Below, piece after piece: positions 7,974 through 16,503 of a stretch of DNA of 64,000 nt. Both the position numbers and the translations under genes were made by a program. Location of the stretch: positions 62,001 to 126,000 of the forward strand of contig NZ_LGCM01000060.1 in the NCBI RefSeq assembly GCF_001306035.1. The letters are read 5' to 3'. The notes below the pieces were generated by a model. The model did no database searches, had not been told where the DNA came from, and worked only from the letters and a program-made list of their open reading frames with translations. Position 1 is the first letter of the stretch. Each line of letters opens with the position of its first letter. This stretch comes from Levilinea saccharolytica. Lineage in GTDB: Bacteria; Chloroflexota; Anaerolineae; Anaerolineales; Anaerolineaceae.

Positions 7974-8345
7974 TTAGATCAGTTTAACCAGGTCCTCGGC
8001 TGCGCGGCGCATGTCGAGGAAAATAAGGCCCAATTTTGCCTGTTCGCGGGCCAGGGCCGTCAAGACGGCTTCCTCGCCGACAGACATCAACACCACATAC
8101 CCCTTTTGCCCTTTGATGTACACCTGCTCCAGCGAGCCGCGGCCCAACTCTTTCGCAATGCGCTCTCCCAACGAGAGCATTGCCGCCGACATCGCCGAAA
8201 CACGGTCTTCCTCTACACCTTGGGGGAGTGCGGATGCAATCGTCAGGCCGTCCGCGCTGACAATTGCGGATGCCTCAATATCTGGAGATGACGCCTGAAG
8301 CTCTCGTAGGCGTTCGACCATCATTTGGGTGCGTGACATAGCCAA
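7974..8345 (-). CDS. Roadblock/LC7-domain protein
   Basis: The protein carries a Roadblock/LC7 domain, the MglB-type dimerisation fold that often regulates small GTPases: SAIVSADGLTIASALP, then SAAMLSLGERIAKELG and VLTALAREQAKLGLIFLDMR. The frame is open to an ATG at 8405, but a strong promoter at 8434-8406 puts the transcription start near 8399, below that ATG. GGAG lies 7 bases before a TTG at 8345, giving 123 residues, and this start is preferred; the ATG at 8339 is an alternative. It is the first gene of the operon with the V4R, receiver and glycosyltransferase genes. No MglA-type GTPase is adjacent. Confidence 0.82.
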   Translation of the reverse strand: MAMSRTQMMVERLRELQASSPDIEASAIVSADGLTIASALPQGVEEDRVSAMSAAMLSLGERIAKELGRGSLEQVYIKGQKGYVVLMSVGEEAVLTALAREQAKLGLIFLDMRRAAEDLVKLI

Positions 8346-8405
8346 GGCTGCACTCCTTCTTAAAATCTCGAATTGCCGATCCAGGGATTGCAAGATACTC
8401 AACAT

Positions 8406-8434
8406 AATTTAGCACAGGCGATAAGATGTGTCAA
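8406..8434 (-). promoter_or_regulatory. Sigma-70-type promoter of the Roadblock/V4R operon
   Basis: TTGACA (8434-8429), a 17-base spacer and TAAATT (8411-8406) on the minus strand. Its position rules out the longest possible start of the Roadblock gene. Confidence 0.75.
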
Positions 8435-8601
8435 GCGAACATGCCGCGCCCGAAAGCCACCTATCAATTTTGTTATACGATATATTCACCTCCCAATCCG
8501 ACTGAAATCAGGTGTTCGCAATTTTCAGCCCAAAAATAGGTTAAAATAGTCTTCGCTGCGGGCGGCTCTTTTTCCACCACCCGCCACAATGAGGAAACCT
8601 T

Positions 8602-9792
8602 ATGTCCATGCAACGAACCTGCTTATCGGTGGCCGCTTTCGCCATTCTGCTTTCGGCGCTGCTTATCCCCACGCCAGCCCAGGCGGCCCCTGCCGCCCAA
8701 ACACCCCCTGGCAGCGAGCCTTATTCCGGCGCGCCCCTGTGCCTGCCCGATACCTATTTGACCGATCCCGGCGATTGTTTGCCCCTGGGGCCGGCGGCTT
8801 TCCTGACCGATCTCGCCCGCCAGGGCATTGCCTACCCCAGCCTGCCCTTGCCCGCCGCCCACCCCGGCAGCGATCTGAGTCAGGTGAATATCAATTACGC
8901 CAAAATCAACCTGGAACCGTACGAGCCTGCACCCGTGTTCTCTTCATTACAGGACGCCGTCGCTGGGACCAACCCCGTCCGCTATTTGGCCGGCGGGGAC
9001 GGGCTGCGCTACGTGTCGTACACCCAGCGCGCCGACCAAAACGGCGGCCATTACGTGCTGCTGCCCAGCGGCGAATGGATGCGCGCTTCGCCCGCCGCGA
9101 TCCTCTCCACCTTCCAGGGCCTGGTCTTCCGCCGCAACCCCACCACCTCGTTTGGCTGGATTTTTGACAACACCACCCCCAAGAGCAGCCCCAGCGCCCT
9201 GGCCCCCGAAAACGGCCAGCCCCTGGTGAAAGAACAGGTGGTGCCCATTTACAAAATGGTGGAGGCCGAAAACACCCAGTGGTATATGGTCGGCCTGGGC
9301 CAATGGGTCGAACGGCGCTACATCCGCCAGTTCCAACTCAAGACCACCCCGCCCGAAGGTGTGGAGAACGGCCGCTGGATCGAGGTCAACCTGTACGAAC
9401 AAACCATGGCGGTGTACGAAGACAGCCGCCTGGTCTTTGCCACCCTCATCGCCACCGGCTCCGACCCCTATTTCACCCGCCCCGGCCTTTTCAAGGTGTA
9501 TAAAAAGAAAGCCACCGAAAACATGTCGGGCGCCTTTGCCTCCGATAAATCCGATTTCTACTACCTGGCCGATGTCCCCTGGACGTTGTATTTTGATGAG
9601 GCCCGCGCCATCCACGGTGCCTATTGGCGCGCCTGGTTTGGCATACCCCAGTCGCACGGCTGCGTCAATCTCTCCATCGGCGATGCCCGCTGGGTGTATG
9701 ATTGGGCCCAGGAGGGCGACTACGTTTATGTCTGGGATCCCTCCGGCCAAACCCCCACCGACCCCAAATTCTACACCCAGGGCGGGGCCTGA
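8602..9792 (+). CDS. Secreted L,D-transpeptidase (YkuD family)
   Basis: A 396-residue exported protein. Residues 1-30 form a Sec signal peptide ending in PTPAQA. The C-terminal third is a YkuD catalytic domain: IEVNLYEQTMAVYED begins it, and the active-site motif is H-G-A-Y followed by SHGCVNLS with H352 and C354. These enzymes form 3-3 cross-links in peptidoglycan or attach proteins to it through a cysteine acyl-enzyme. The middle region resembles the extracytoplasmic linker domains usual before YkuD. GAGG lies 7 bases before the ATG. The gene is monocistronic, with a good terminator at 9820-9853. Confidence 0.92.
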   Translation: MSMQRTCLSVAAFAILLSALLIPTPAQAAPAAQTPPGSEPYSGAPLCLPDTYLTDPGDCLPLGPAAFLTDLARQGIAYPSLPLPAAHPGSDLSQVNINYAKINLEPYEPAPVFSSLQDAVAGTNPVRYLAGGDGLRYVSYTQRADQNGGHYVLLPSGEWMRASPAAILSTFQGLVFRRNPTTSFGWIFDNTTPKSSPSALAPENGQPLVKEQVVPIYKMVEAENTQWYMVGLGQWVERRYIRQFQLKTTPPEGVENGRWIEVNLYEQTMAVYEDSRLVFATLIATGSDPYFTRPGLFKVYKKKATENMSGAFASDKSDFYYLADVPWTLYFDEARAIHGAYWRAWFGIPQSHGCVNLSIGDARWVYDWAQEGDYVYVWDPSGQTPTDPKFYTQGGA

Positions 9793-9819
9793 TCCTGCTC
9801 TCCCCCACACAAAAACGAA

Positions 9820-9853
9820 CCCCGGAGGCCTTGATGCTTCCGGGGTATTTTTT
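9820..9853 (+). terminator. Terminator after the L,D-transpeptidase gene
   Basis: A 10-bp stem (9820-9829 with 9836-9845, one mismatched or wobble pair) with a 6-base loop, followed by TATTTTTT. Confidence 0.85.
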
Positions 9854-9868
9854 GTTCAGGTTCGCGTT

Positions 9869-10951
9869 CTAGGGTTCCAGCACAATCAGCATCGAAGACA
9901 GCGCCACCGTGCCGGGAATGCGCTGATCGCTTTCCTGACGGATGCTCAAGCGCACCGGTGTACGCCCGTCCACCTGATAGGGGATATCCGCCTGGAAAGG
10001 CGTGTGGCTCAAATCGCCTGTGGGCGCTTCCACCGTGATCTCCTTCGAACCCACCACGCGGCCGCTTTCATCAATCAGCTCCAGGATCACCGGCTTGGCG
10101 TTCACCGGCCGCGCCAACCCCAACACCAACAGCGTCCCCCCTTTGATCTCCTGATCCCGATACGGGTAACGGAACAAATACGGCTCCAAATCCAGCACCG
10201 AGGGGGTGATCTCGTTGTCGCCCACCTTCAGCAGAATCAAGTCCACCGATGAGATGGAGATGGCCCGCCCGAAGGTGTCGTTGATGCGCATCTCCAGCCG
10301 CGCCGTCTCGGCCGCCGCGCTGATGTCAAACGTCATCATGTGCGAAAGCCAAAAGCGCCGGTTAATCAGCGCGCGGTAATCCAACACCGCCTCGCTGACG
10401 GTGCGTGCATCTTCGCCGATCAGACGCAGGTTCACATAGCCGTCGTCCCCCGGCTTGATCATGGCCTCCACCCGAAATGGGGAAGACACCTTGGAGAACA
10501 GGCCTGGGCGGGTAATGCGCAGGGTCTCATACGGCGGCGTGGGGGTAAAGGTGACCGTGGGCGTCTTGGTGATGGTGCGCGTACGTGTGGGCGCCTTGGT
10601 CAGCGTGGGCCAGCGCGTACGCGTGGCCGTGCGCGTGAAGGTTGGCGAGCGCGTGGGGGTGGGCGAAGGCCCGTCCGTCACCGTCACCGTCTCGCTGGGC
10701 TGCGGCGAAGGGGTGAGCGTATCGGTGGGGATGGGGGTGTCCGTGGGCGGCACGGGCGTATCGGTGGGCGAGGGGGAAGGCGTGGCCGTGGGGGTGGCGG
10801 TCTCCGTCACCGTGGCCGTGGCCGTCACCGTGGGGGTGGGCGAGATGATATACGCCAGCAGTTCCTGGGCGGGCGCGCAGCCCCCCAGCGCCGCCGTCCC
10901 CAGCAGCAAAGCCCCCACCGCCCACCGTCCCACCATCCGCCGCAGATCCAT
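9869..10951 (-). CDS. Lipoprotein with Thr/Pro-rich stalk
   Basis: A 360-residue predicted lipoprotein. The ATG at 10951 is chosen because GAAGGA precedes it closely and the lipobox (LGGC, Cys25) then follows a standard signal peptide. Residues about 34-145 are a low-complexity stalk of Thr, Pro and Ser (runs such as TPTVTATATVTETATPTATP), likely an extended spacer across the cell wall. The folded C-terminal half (about 150-360) is rich in beta strands and not recognised; its spacing suggests two immunoglobulin-like domains. The start lies 17 bases beyond the end of the upstream luciferase-family gene, so the two may be co-transcribed. Confidence 0.75.
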   Translation of the reverse strand: MDLRRMVGRWAVGALLLGTAALGGCAPAQELLAYIISPTPTVTATATVTETATPTATPSPSPTDTPVPPTDTPIPTDTLTPSPQPSETVTVTDGPSPTPTRSPTFTRTATRTRWPTLTKAPTRTRTITKTPTVTFTPTPPYETLRITRPGLFSKVSSPFRVEAMIKPGDDGYVNLRLIGEDARTVSEAVLDYRALINRRFWLSHMMTFDISAAAETARLEMRINDTFGRAISISSVDLILLKVGDNEITPSVLDLEPYLFRYPYRDQEIKGGTLLVLGLARPVNAKPVILELIDESGRVVGSKEITVEAPTGDLSHTPFQADIPYQVDGRTPVRLSIRQESDQRIPGTVALSSMLIVLEP

Positions 10952-10967
10952 CGCGTCCTTCTTCCGT

Positions 10968-11825
10968 CTAAGCCAACGCCGGAACGACTTCCTGCGCAAA
11001 GCGCCGCATGGCGCGTTCGCGCTCGGCATGGGTTTCCGCTTCAAAATGGATCAGCGCGTAGTTCATCCCCGCGCTTTCATACGCGCGCAGTTGCTCGGCC
11101 ACCTCTTCCGGCGCGCCGTGTAAAGATGCCTCAGGCCGCTCGAAATTCAGGCGCAGCCGCAGGCACACCGTGAACGGCCGCCGCGCCAGCATGGTGCGGT
11201 AGGGCCGCAGCGCCCTAGCCAGCTCTTCGGGCGGGCGGGCGTTGGGATGCCACCCGTCCCCCAGGCGCAAGGCACGCTTCAAAGCTACCGGTGCATCCCC
11301 CGCCACCCACAGCGGCGGCCCCCCGGCCTGAACCGGCTGGGGTGAGAACACCAGATCTTCAAATTGATAGTACTTGCCAGAATACTGCACCACCCGTCCC
11401 CCCCGCCACAGGCTGCGCAGCACCTGCACGGCTTCATCCATGCGCTTGCCGCGGTCCTGAAAATTCGCGCCCAGGTTGCGGAATTCCCCTTCAGACCAGC
11501 CCACCCCCACCGCCAGCAGGGTTCGCCCGCCCGAAAGCACATCCAGCGTGGCCAGCGCCTTGGCCACCTCCACCGGGTTGCGCTGCGGCAGCACCAGCGA
11601 AGAAATCCCCAGGCGAATGCGCGCGGTCAGCGCCGCCAGATACCCCAGGCTGCTCACCGCCTCAAATAAATGTCCAAAACGTTCCGCGTCCGCCTGCGGC
11701 AGCGCCAAATGATCCGTCAACCAGGCCGAATCGAACCCCAGCCGCTCCGCCGCCAGCAGGCAGTCCACCATGCCCAGGCGCGTCGCGCCGTTGCCAAAGG
11801 AGGGCAAGATCACGCCAAATTTCAT
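10968..11825 (-). CDS. Luciferase-like (LLM class, probably F420-dependent) oxidoreductase
   Basis: 285 residues with the TIM-barrel pattern of the bacterial luciferase superfamily: MKFGVILPSF at the start, AERLGFDSAWLTDH, TARIRLGISSLVLPQRNPVEVAK, LSGGRTLLAVGVGW and ALRLGDGWHP. Members without the FMN partner protein usually use coenzyme F420 or FMNH2 to oxidise or reduce small molecules; the substrate cannot be told. GGAG lies 5 bases before the ATG. The gene is 15 bases downstream of the M32 carboxypeptidase gene on the same strand and 16 bases before the lipoprotein gene. Confidence 0.85.
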   Translation of the reverse strand: MKFGVILPSFGNGATRLGMVDCLLAAERLGFDSAWLTDHLALPQADAERFGHLFEAVSSLGYLAALTARIRLGISSLVLPQRNPVEVAKALATLDVLSGGRTLLAVGVGWSEGEFRNLGANFQDRGKRMDEAVQVLRSLWRGGRVVQYSGKYYQFEDLVFSPQPVQAGGPPLWVAGDAPVALKRALRLGDGWHPNARPPEELARALRPYRTMLARRPFTVCLRLRLNFERPEASLHGAPEEVAEQLRAYESAGMNYALIHFEAETHAERERAMRRFAQEVVPALA

Positions 11826-11840
11826 CGTGACTCCGTTTTT

Positions 11841-13337
11841 TTACAGCCCGTACAGTTCGCCGAACTTGCCTTGCAGGTAGCGCAGGTACGGCTGCGGGTC
11901 AATCTTTGAGCCGGTCACTTTCTGAATCAATTCCTGCGGCTCAAACATGGCCCCATACTGGTGCACATGTTCGCGCAGCCAGCCCAAGAGGGCCGCAAAC
12001 TCGCCGCGCATCATCTGCTCTTCCAGATCGGGGATGTCCTGCTGAATCTTTTCCCAAATCTGCACCGAAACCAGGTTGCCCAGGGCATAGGTGGGGAAAT
12101 AGCCCATCATTCCGCCGGACCAATGCACGTCCTGCAGCACGCCCAGGCTGTCGTTGGGCGGGGTGATCCCCAAATAATCGCGCATGCGCTGGTTCCAGGC
12201 CTCCGGCAAATCTTTCACCGCCAGCGAGCCTTCCAGCATGGCGATTTCCAGCTCCAGGCGCAGCATAATGTGCAGGTTGTAGGTGGCTTCGTCCGCCTCC
12301 ACACGAATGAGCGAAGGGGCCACTTTGTTGATGGCGCGGTAGAAGGTATCCAGGCTCACATCCCCAAACTGCGCCGGGAAAGCGCGCTGCAGGCGGGGGT
12401 AGAAGAACACCCAAAACGCCTTCGATCGCCCCACCAGATTTTCCCACATGCGCGACTGCGACTCATGCACCGCCATCGAAGCCCCATCCGCTAACGGCGT
12501 GCGCCGCAGCGAGTGGGAAATGCCCAACTCATACAGCGCGTGCCCGCACTCGTGCATGGTTCCGAACAGCGCCGGGTTCAAGAATTTGGGGTCAAAGCGC
12601 GTGGTGATGCGCACATCGTCCAGCCCAAAGCTGGTGGTAAAAGGATGCACCGAACGGTCTTGGCGGCCGCGCTCGAAGTCATACCCAAAGCGCTGAATCA
12701 CCTCCACCCCAAAATCCCACTGGGCCTGCTCGTCAAAAGCCTGGAACAGCAGACGGTCGTCCACCTCAGGCTTCTCGCGGATGGCCTGAATCAGCTTCAC
12801 CTGCTGCGTGCGCAGGGTGGCGAAAATGGCTTGAACCTCCGCAGTCTTCAGTCCCGGCTCATAAATATCCAGCAGGGGGTCATACACATGCGTGTAGGGT
12901 GCAAAGAAGCCGGCATACTGGCGGTTCAGTTCCAGAATTTTCTCCAGGTGCGGGCGAAACACGCCAAATTCGTTGTTGGCCTTGGCTTTTTCCCAGGCGC
13001 TCTGCGCCACGGTGGTGGCCCGTGCAAATTCCGAAACCCAGGCCGCCGAAACCCGTGTGTGCTTCTCATAATCGCGCCGGGCCACCTTCACCAGGCGCGC
13101 CTCCAACGAATCTGGGGCCGCGTCCAACCCGCGCAGTTCATCCAATAATCGCCCCAGTTCCTCCGAGGTCGCCCGCTGGTGGGCCAGCCGCGCCAGCGTG
13201 GCCAGTTGATCCCCGCGGTCTTCGGCCCCTTTCACCGGCATGTTCACCTGCTGATCCCAGCCCAGAACCGCCTGTGCGCGATTCAGGTCGTAGATTTCTC
13301 CCAAAAGGTCTTTTAATTGTTCCAGCTTTGCGTTCAT
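11841..13337 (-). CDS. Thermostable carboxypeptidase (peptidase family M32, Taq type)
   Basis: 498 residues, the usual length for M32 metallocarboxypeptidases, which remove C-terminal amino acids. The zinc motif HECGH lies in GTMHECGHALYELG, preceded by the family signature HPFTTSFG. The later motif VHESQSRMWEN supplies further conserved residues. GAGG precedes the ATG by about 7 bases. There is no signal peptide, so a cytoplasmic enzyme is expected. It is the first gene of a short minus-strand run with the luciferase-family and lipoprotein genes. Confidence 0.93.
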   Translation of the reverse strand: MNAKLEQLKDLLGEIYDLNRAQAVLGWDQQVNMPVKGAEDRGDQLATLARLAHQRATSEELGRLLDELRGLDAAPDSLEARLVKVARRDYEKHTRVSAAWVSEFARATTVAQSAWEKAKANNEFGVFRPHLEKILELNRQYAGFFAPYTHVYDPLLDIYEPGLKTAEVQAIFATLRTQQVKLIQAIREKPEVDDRLLFQAFDEQAQWDFGVEVIQRFGYDFERGRQDRSVHPFTTSFGLDDVRITTRFDPKFLNPALFGTMHECGHALYELGISHSLRRTPLADGASMAVHESQSRMWENLVGRSKAFWVFFYPRLQRAFPAQFGDVSLDTFYRAINKVAPSLIRVEADEATYNLHIMLRLELEIAMLEGSLAVKDLPEAWNQRMRDYLGITPPNDSLGVLQDVHWSGGMMGYFPTYALGNLVSVQIWEKIQQDIPDLEEQMMRGEFAALLGWLREHVHQYGAMFEPQELIQKVTGSKIDPQPYLRYLQGKFGELYGL

Positions 13338-13441
13338 ACGTCGCCCTCATCGTTTCAAAGAGTTGTCCATTGGATAGAGATGATTGTACCCTAAAACCAT
13401 CCCGCCCGCACCTGGGCTTGATCCTCTGCATCATCTGCGGA

Positions 13442-13478
13442 TAAAAGCAGCCCCCCTGGTTGTGCGCCAGGGGGGGGC
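13442..13478 (-). terminator. Terminator after the S9 peptidase gene
   Basis: On the minus strand, CCCCCCTGG and CCAGGGGGG form a strong stem with a loop of about 7 bases, followed by GCTGCTTTTA. It begins 4 bases after the S9 stop codon. Confidence 0.8.
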
Positions 13479-13481
13479 CGG

Positions 13482-15503
13482 CTATTTGCCGTCTTTGCCT
13501 TTCAGGTAGCGGTCAAACCACCCGCTGATGCTCTTCAGGCGCACAATTTTTCGGTCGGTACGCCCTGTGCGTGACAGGCCGTGCGGCTCCTCCGGAAAGA
13601 GTACCAGTTCCGTATCCACGCCCAGCTTCTTCAAAGCCACATACACCTGCTCGCCCTGTTCCGGATCGCAGCGCATGTCCATTTCATTATGAATCACCAG
13701 AGTCGGCGTGCGCGCGCTGCCCAAATATTTCACCGGTGAGCGGTCCCAGGCCACCTCAATGCTTTCGTAGGGCGCGCGGCCGTCCAACTCCGTTTGGAAC
13801 CACCAGTTAAAGTCGCTGGAGCCCCACATCGAAACGAAATTGCTCACCGAACGCATGCTCACCGCGGCGGCGAAACGTTGGGTGTGGCCGATGATCCAGT
13901 TGGTCATGTAGCCCCCGTAGCTGCCGCCCAACACGCCCATGCGCTGGCTGTCCACATAGACTTTTTGCGCCAGCAAATCGCTGAACGCCATCACATCCGT
14001 GTAATCCGCCGTGCCCCAGCGGCCGTTGCTGATGGCTTCGGCGTGCTTTACGCCGTATCCGCTGCCGCCGCGCGGATTGCTGAACGCGACCACATAGCCC
14101 TGTGCCGCCAGATAGTAGAACTCATGCATAAAGAAATAGCCGTACTGTGTCACCGGCCCGCCGTGAATTTCCACCAGGCAGGGGTATTTACGCCCGGCTT
14201 CCATCCCTGGCGGCTGCACAATCCAGCCCTGCAAATCGTTGCCGTCCGGCCCCTGAAACCACACATCTTCCACCGTGCCCAGGTCAATTTCCTTTAACCA
14301 GTCCTGGTTCAGATGGGTCAGCGCGCGCTCTGGGCGGCTGCCGTCCATCTCGCGCACCCACACCTGACACGGATCCTTCAGCGTCCCCAGGGTGTAGGCC
14401 AGCCGCCGGTGGCGCTCATCCAGGCTGAATTCCACCACCACCCCCGGCACATCCACCACCGCTTCCTTGGCCCCGTCCGCTGTGTTAAAGGCCCACAGCG
14501 CCGTGCGCCCGTGATAGGCTGCCTGCACGTACAGCCGGCTGCTGTCCGGTGACCACACCGGCGGCTTCTGGCGTGCCCCACCCACGTCGTTGATGGTGGA
14601 GGCGGAAATAAACACGTCCTGTGCCGCACTCACACAGCGCGCCGGGCCGCTGCCGTCCGCCGGAACCACCCACAAGCCGTCCGGCTTCCAGGATTCGTTC
14701 AGCCCTTCGCGGCCAATATAGGCGATCCATTTTCCGTCCGGCGACCAGCTGGCCTGTGCTTTGGGGCCGGTGGGCGTCTCCACCTTGCGGACGGCGCCGC
14801 TGCGCACCTCCAACACCCATAGCTCCACACGGTCGGGATCAAAATCGGGGTCGGGCTGGCGGTTGGAGAAAAAAGCCAACTCTTTCCCATCCGGCGACCA
14901 CACCGGCCCGGTTTCATCATAAACGGCTCCGTCAGTCAGTTGGCGAACCCGCCCCGTGCGCGCATCGATCAGCCACAGGTGCATGCGCTCCTGCGGCAAA
15001 TAGCCGTAGTTATCCAGCTTGTAAAACACGCGCGTGTAGCGCCGCGAAACTACCCCCAGCTTTTTCTTTTGCTCGTCCTGATCGCGCTCCACCGCCTCGG
15101 CATCTTTTTTGCGGAACTCGCACACGATCTGCGTCCCCTTGGGCGACCAGGCAAATTCGCCAAACTCGCCCTGCATCTGCGTCAGCGGCCGGGCTTCGCC
15201 GCCGTCGGCGGGCATCACAAACAACTGGGCTTGCTTCTCGTCCAGACGGTTGGAGGTGAAGGCCAGCTGCCCCCCATCCGGCGACCAGTGCGCCTTGCCG
15301 TCCACATGCTCCCCCACCGTAAAGGGGACCGCCGCGCCAGTTTCCAGGCGCAGCATCCACAAATTGGTGAATTTCTTCTCCGTTTTGCGCTCCACCCGCT
15401 GCACGCCAAAAACCACCCGTTCCCCATCCGGAGAAATTTCGCTGCTGGTGATCACCTGCAAACGGTACAGGTCCTCAGCGGTTATCAAACGACGATTGGT
15501 CAT
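13482..15503 (-). CDS. Prolyl-oligopeptidase family (S9) serine peptidase
   Basis: About 673 residues. The N-terminal part is a WD40-like beta propeller with repeated strands of the form WSPDG...LAFxSN (at least six copies). The C-terminal alpha/beta hydrolase domain has the nucleophile motif GGSYGGYMTNWI, with the catalytic His in EEPHGLSR near the end. The pattern fits acylaminoacyl peptidases and dipeptidyl peptidases of S9C. There is no signal peptide. The ATG at 15503 is preferred because GGGAGG lies about 9 bases upstream; ATG codons at 15512 and 15548 are also in frame. The gene is divergent from the peroxiredoxin gene, with 154 bases between them. Confidence 0.9.
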   Translation of the reverse strand: MTNRRLITAEDLYRLQVITSSEISPDGERVVFGVQRVERKTEKKFTNLWMLRLETGAAVPFTVGEHVDGKAHWSPDGGQLAFTSNRLDEKQAQLFVMPADGGEARPLTQMQGEFGEFAWSPKGTQIVCEFRKKDAEAVERDQDEQKKKLGVVSRRYTRVFYKLDNYGYLPQERMHLWLIDARTGRVRQLTDGAVYDETGPVWSPDGKELAFFSNRQPDPDFDPDRVELWVLEVRSGAVRKVETPTGPKAQASWSPDGKWIAYIGREGLNESWKPDGLWVVPADGSGPARCVSAAQDVFISASTINDVGGARQKPPVWSPDSSRLYVQAAYHGRTALWAFNTADGAKEAVVDVPGVVVEFSLDERHRRLAYTLGTLKDPCQVWVREMDGSRPERALTHLNQDWLKEIDLGTVEDVWFQGPDGNDLQGWIVQPPGMEAGRKYPCLVEIHGGPVTQYGYFFMHEFYYLAAQGYVVAFSNPRGGSGYGVKHAEAISNGRWGTADYTDVMAFSDLLAQKVYVDSQRMGVLGGSYGGYMTNWIIGHTQRFAAAVSMRSVSNFVSMWGSSDFNWWFQTELDGRAPYESIEVAWDRSPVKYLGSARTPTLVIHNEMDMRCDPEQGEQVYVALKKLGVDTELVLFPEEPHGLSRTGRTDRKIVRLKSISGWFDRYLKGKDGK

Positions 15504-15595
15504 GCGTTTCATCCCTCCCAAAACCCCGCCCCGCCCAGGGCGAAGCACGGTTTTAGCCGGTGTGCCCGGAATAACATTTCTTTCGCTGTCCGCGG

Positions 15596-15624
15596 TTGAC
15601 AGACAGCCCCGATAAGAATATTAT
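15596..15624 (+). promoter_or_regulatory. Sigma-70-type promoter of the peroxiredoxin-glutaredoxin gene
   Basis: TTGACA (15596-15601), a 17-base spacer and TATTAT (15619-15624). It lies 33 bases before the start codon. A good promoter and ribosome binding site argue that the TGA-containing gene is alive rather than decayed. Confidence 0.75.
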
Positions 15625-15657
15625 AGATCAAGTCAGCACTCTCCTGGGAGGATACCC

Positions 15658-16407
15658 ATGCAACTTGCGGTTGGCCAAAAAGCGCCCGATTTCAGCCTCC
15701 CCAGCCATCTGGGGAAAGACATCAGCCTGTGTGAGCTGCGCGGGAAAAACGTCGTCCTGGCGTTCTTCCCCCTGGCCTGGACACCCATATGAACGAGCCA
15801 GATCCCGTCCTACGAGGCCAATCTGGCCAAGTTCGCGGGATTAAATGTCCAGGTTCTGGGCATCAGCGTAGATCACGTCCCCTGTTTACAGGCCTGGGCC
15901 AACAGCCTGGGCGGCATCTCCTACCCCCTGCTCAGCGATTTTTGGCCGCACGGTACCGTTGCCGAAAAATACGGCGTTCTGCGCCCCGACGGGTTCTCGG
16001 AACGCGCCATCTTCATCATTGATGCGCAGGGCATCCTGCGCTACATTGACGTGCATGATATCGGCGAACAGCCCAGCAACCAGGTGCTCTTCGAAGAACT
16101 GGCCAAATGCGACCCGGCCATCGCCGCTGCCCTGCGGGCTGAACCCAGCCAGGATGAGCCCCTGCCCCACGGCGGCGTGGTCATGTACTGCACCGCCTGG
16201 TGCCCCGACTGCAAACGCGCCCGCGCCTGGCTGCGCTCGCACAACATCCCCTACACCGAAGTGGATATTGACGCCAACCCCAAAGCCGCGGCACAGGTGC
16301 GGCAGTGGGCCAACGGCAACCAGACCACCCCCACCTTTGATATTGACGGCCGCATTGTCGTAGATTTCAACGAAGACCAACTGCGCGAGCTGCTCAAGAT
16401 CCGCTGA
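15658..16407 (+). CDS. Peroxiredoxin-glutaredoxin fusion, predicted selenoprotein (TGA = Sec45)
   Basis: One frame of 250 codons runs from the ATG at 15658 (GGGAGG 6 bases upstream) to the TGA at 16405, interrupted only by TGA at 15790-15792. That codon falls exactly on the peroxidatic residue of an AhpC/TSA peroxiredoxin: P38, T42 and codon 45 give PxxxTxx(U/C), in the context FFPLAWTPI-stop-TSQIPSYEANL. Conservation continues unbroken on both sides with no frame change, so selenocysteine is the simplest reading. Residues about 1-155 are the peroxiredoxin (AhpE/BCP-like). Residues about 173-249 are a glutaredoxin-like domain with C182-P-D-C185 and cis-Pro T224-P225. The fusion should reduce peroxides and recycle itself with thiols, as in the cysteine-based Haemophilus peroxiredoxin-glutaredoxin. 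No sel genes are in the window. Alternatives are a nonsense mutation or a sequencing error (TGA for TGC or TGT). Confidence 0.85.
15790..15828 (+). promoter_or_regulatory. Candidate bacterial SECIS element after the in-frame TGA
   Basis: Immediately 3' of the TGA, GCCAGAT (15797-15803) pairs perfectly with ATCTGGC (15821-15827). Inside, CC (15805-15806) can pair with GG (15816-15817), leaving an apical loop GTCCTACGA that starts with G-T. A G in the first two loop positions at this distance from the UGA is the known feature of SelB-binding hairpins. The inner stem is short and the fold was judged by eye. Confidence 0.5.
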
Positions 16408-16503
16408 TCACCGCCTGCCGCTTCCAGCCAGGTCCAACCGCATCCCGCAGCCCCCCAGACCTGCTGCCTTGCATTTACCGCCCGTGCAAAGGAACCCTGC
16501 CCT

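Noticed and set aside
10540-10850. Repetitive tract resembling a tandem-repeat or CRISPR array
   Set aside because: It is the codon-level repeat of the Thr/Pro-rich stalk in the lipoprotein gene; units are irregular and there are no spacers.
15658-16407. Peroxiredoxin-glutaredoxin as a pseudogene or frameshift
   Set aside because: There is one reading frame throughout, the only interruption is TGA at the catalytic position, and promoter and ribosome binding site are intact. Selenocysteine explains this better, though a base-call error cannot be excluded.
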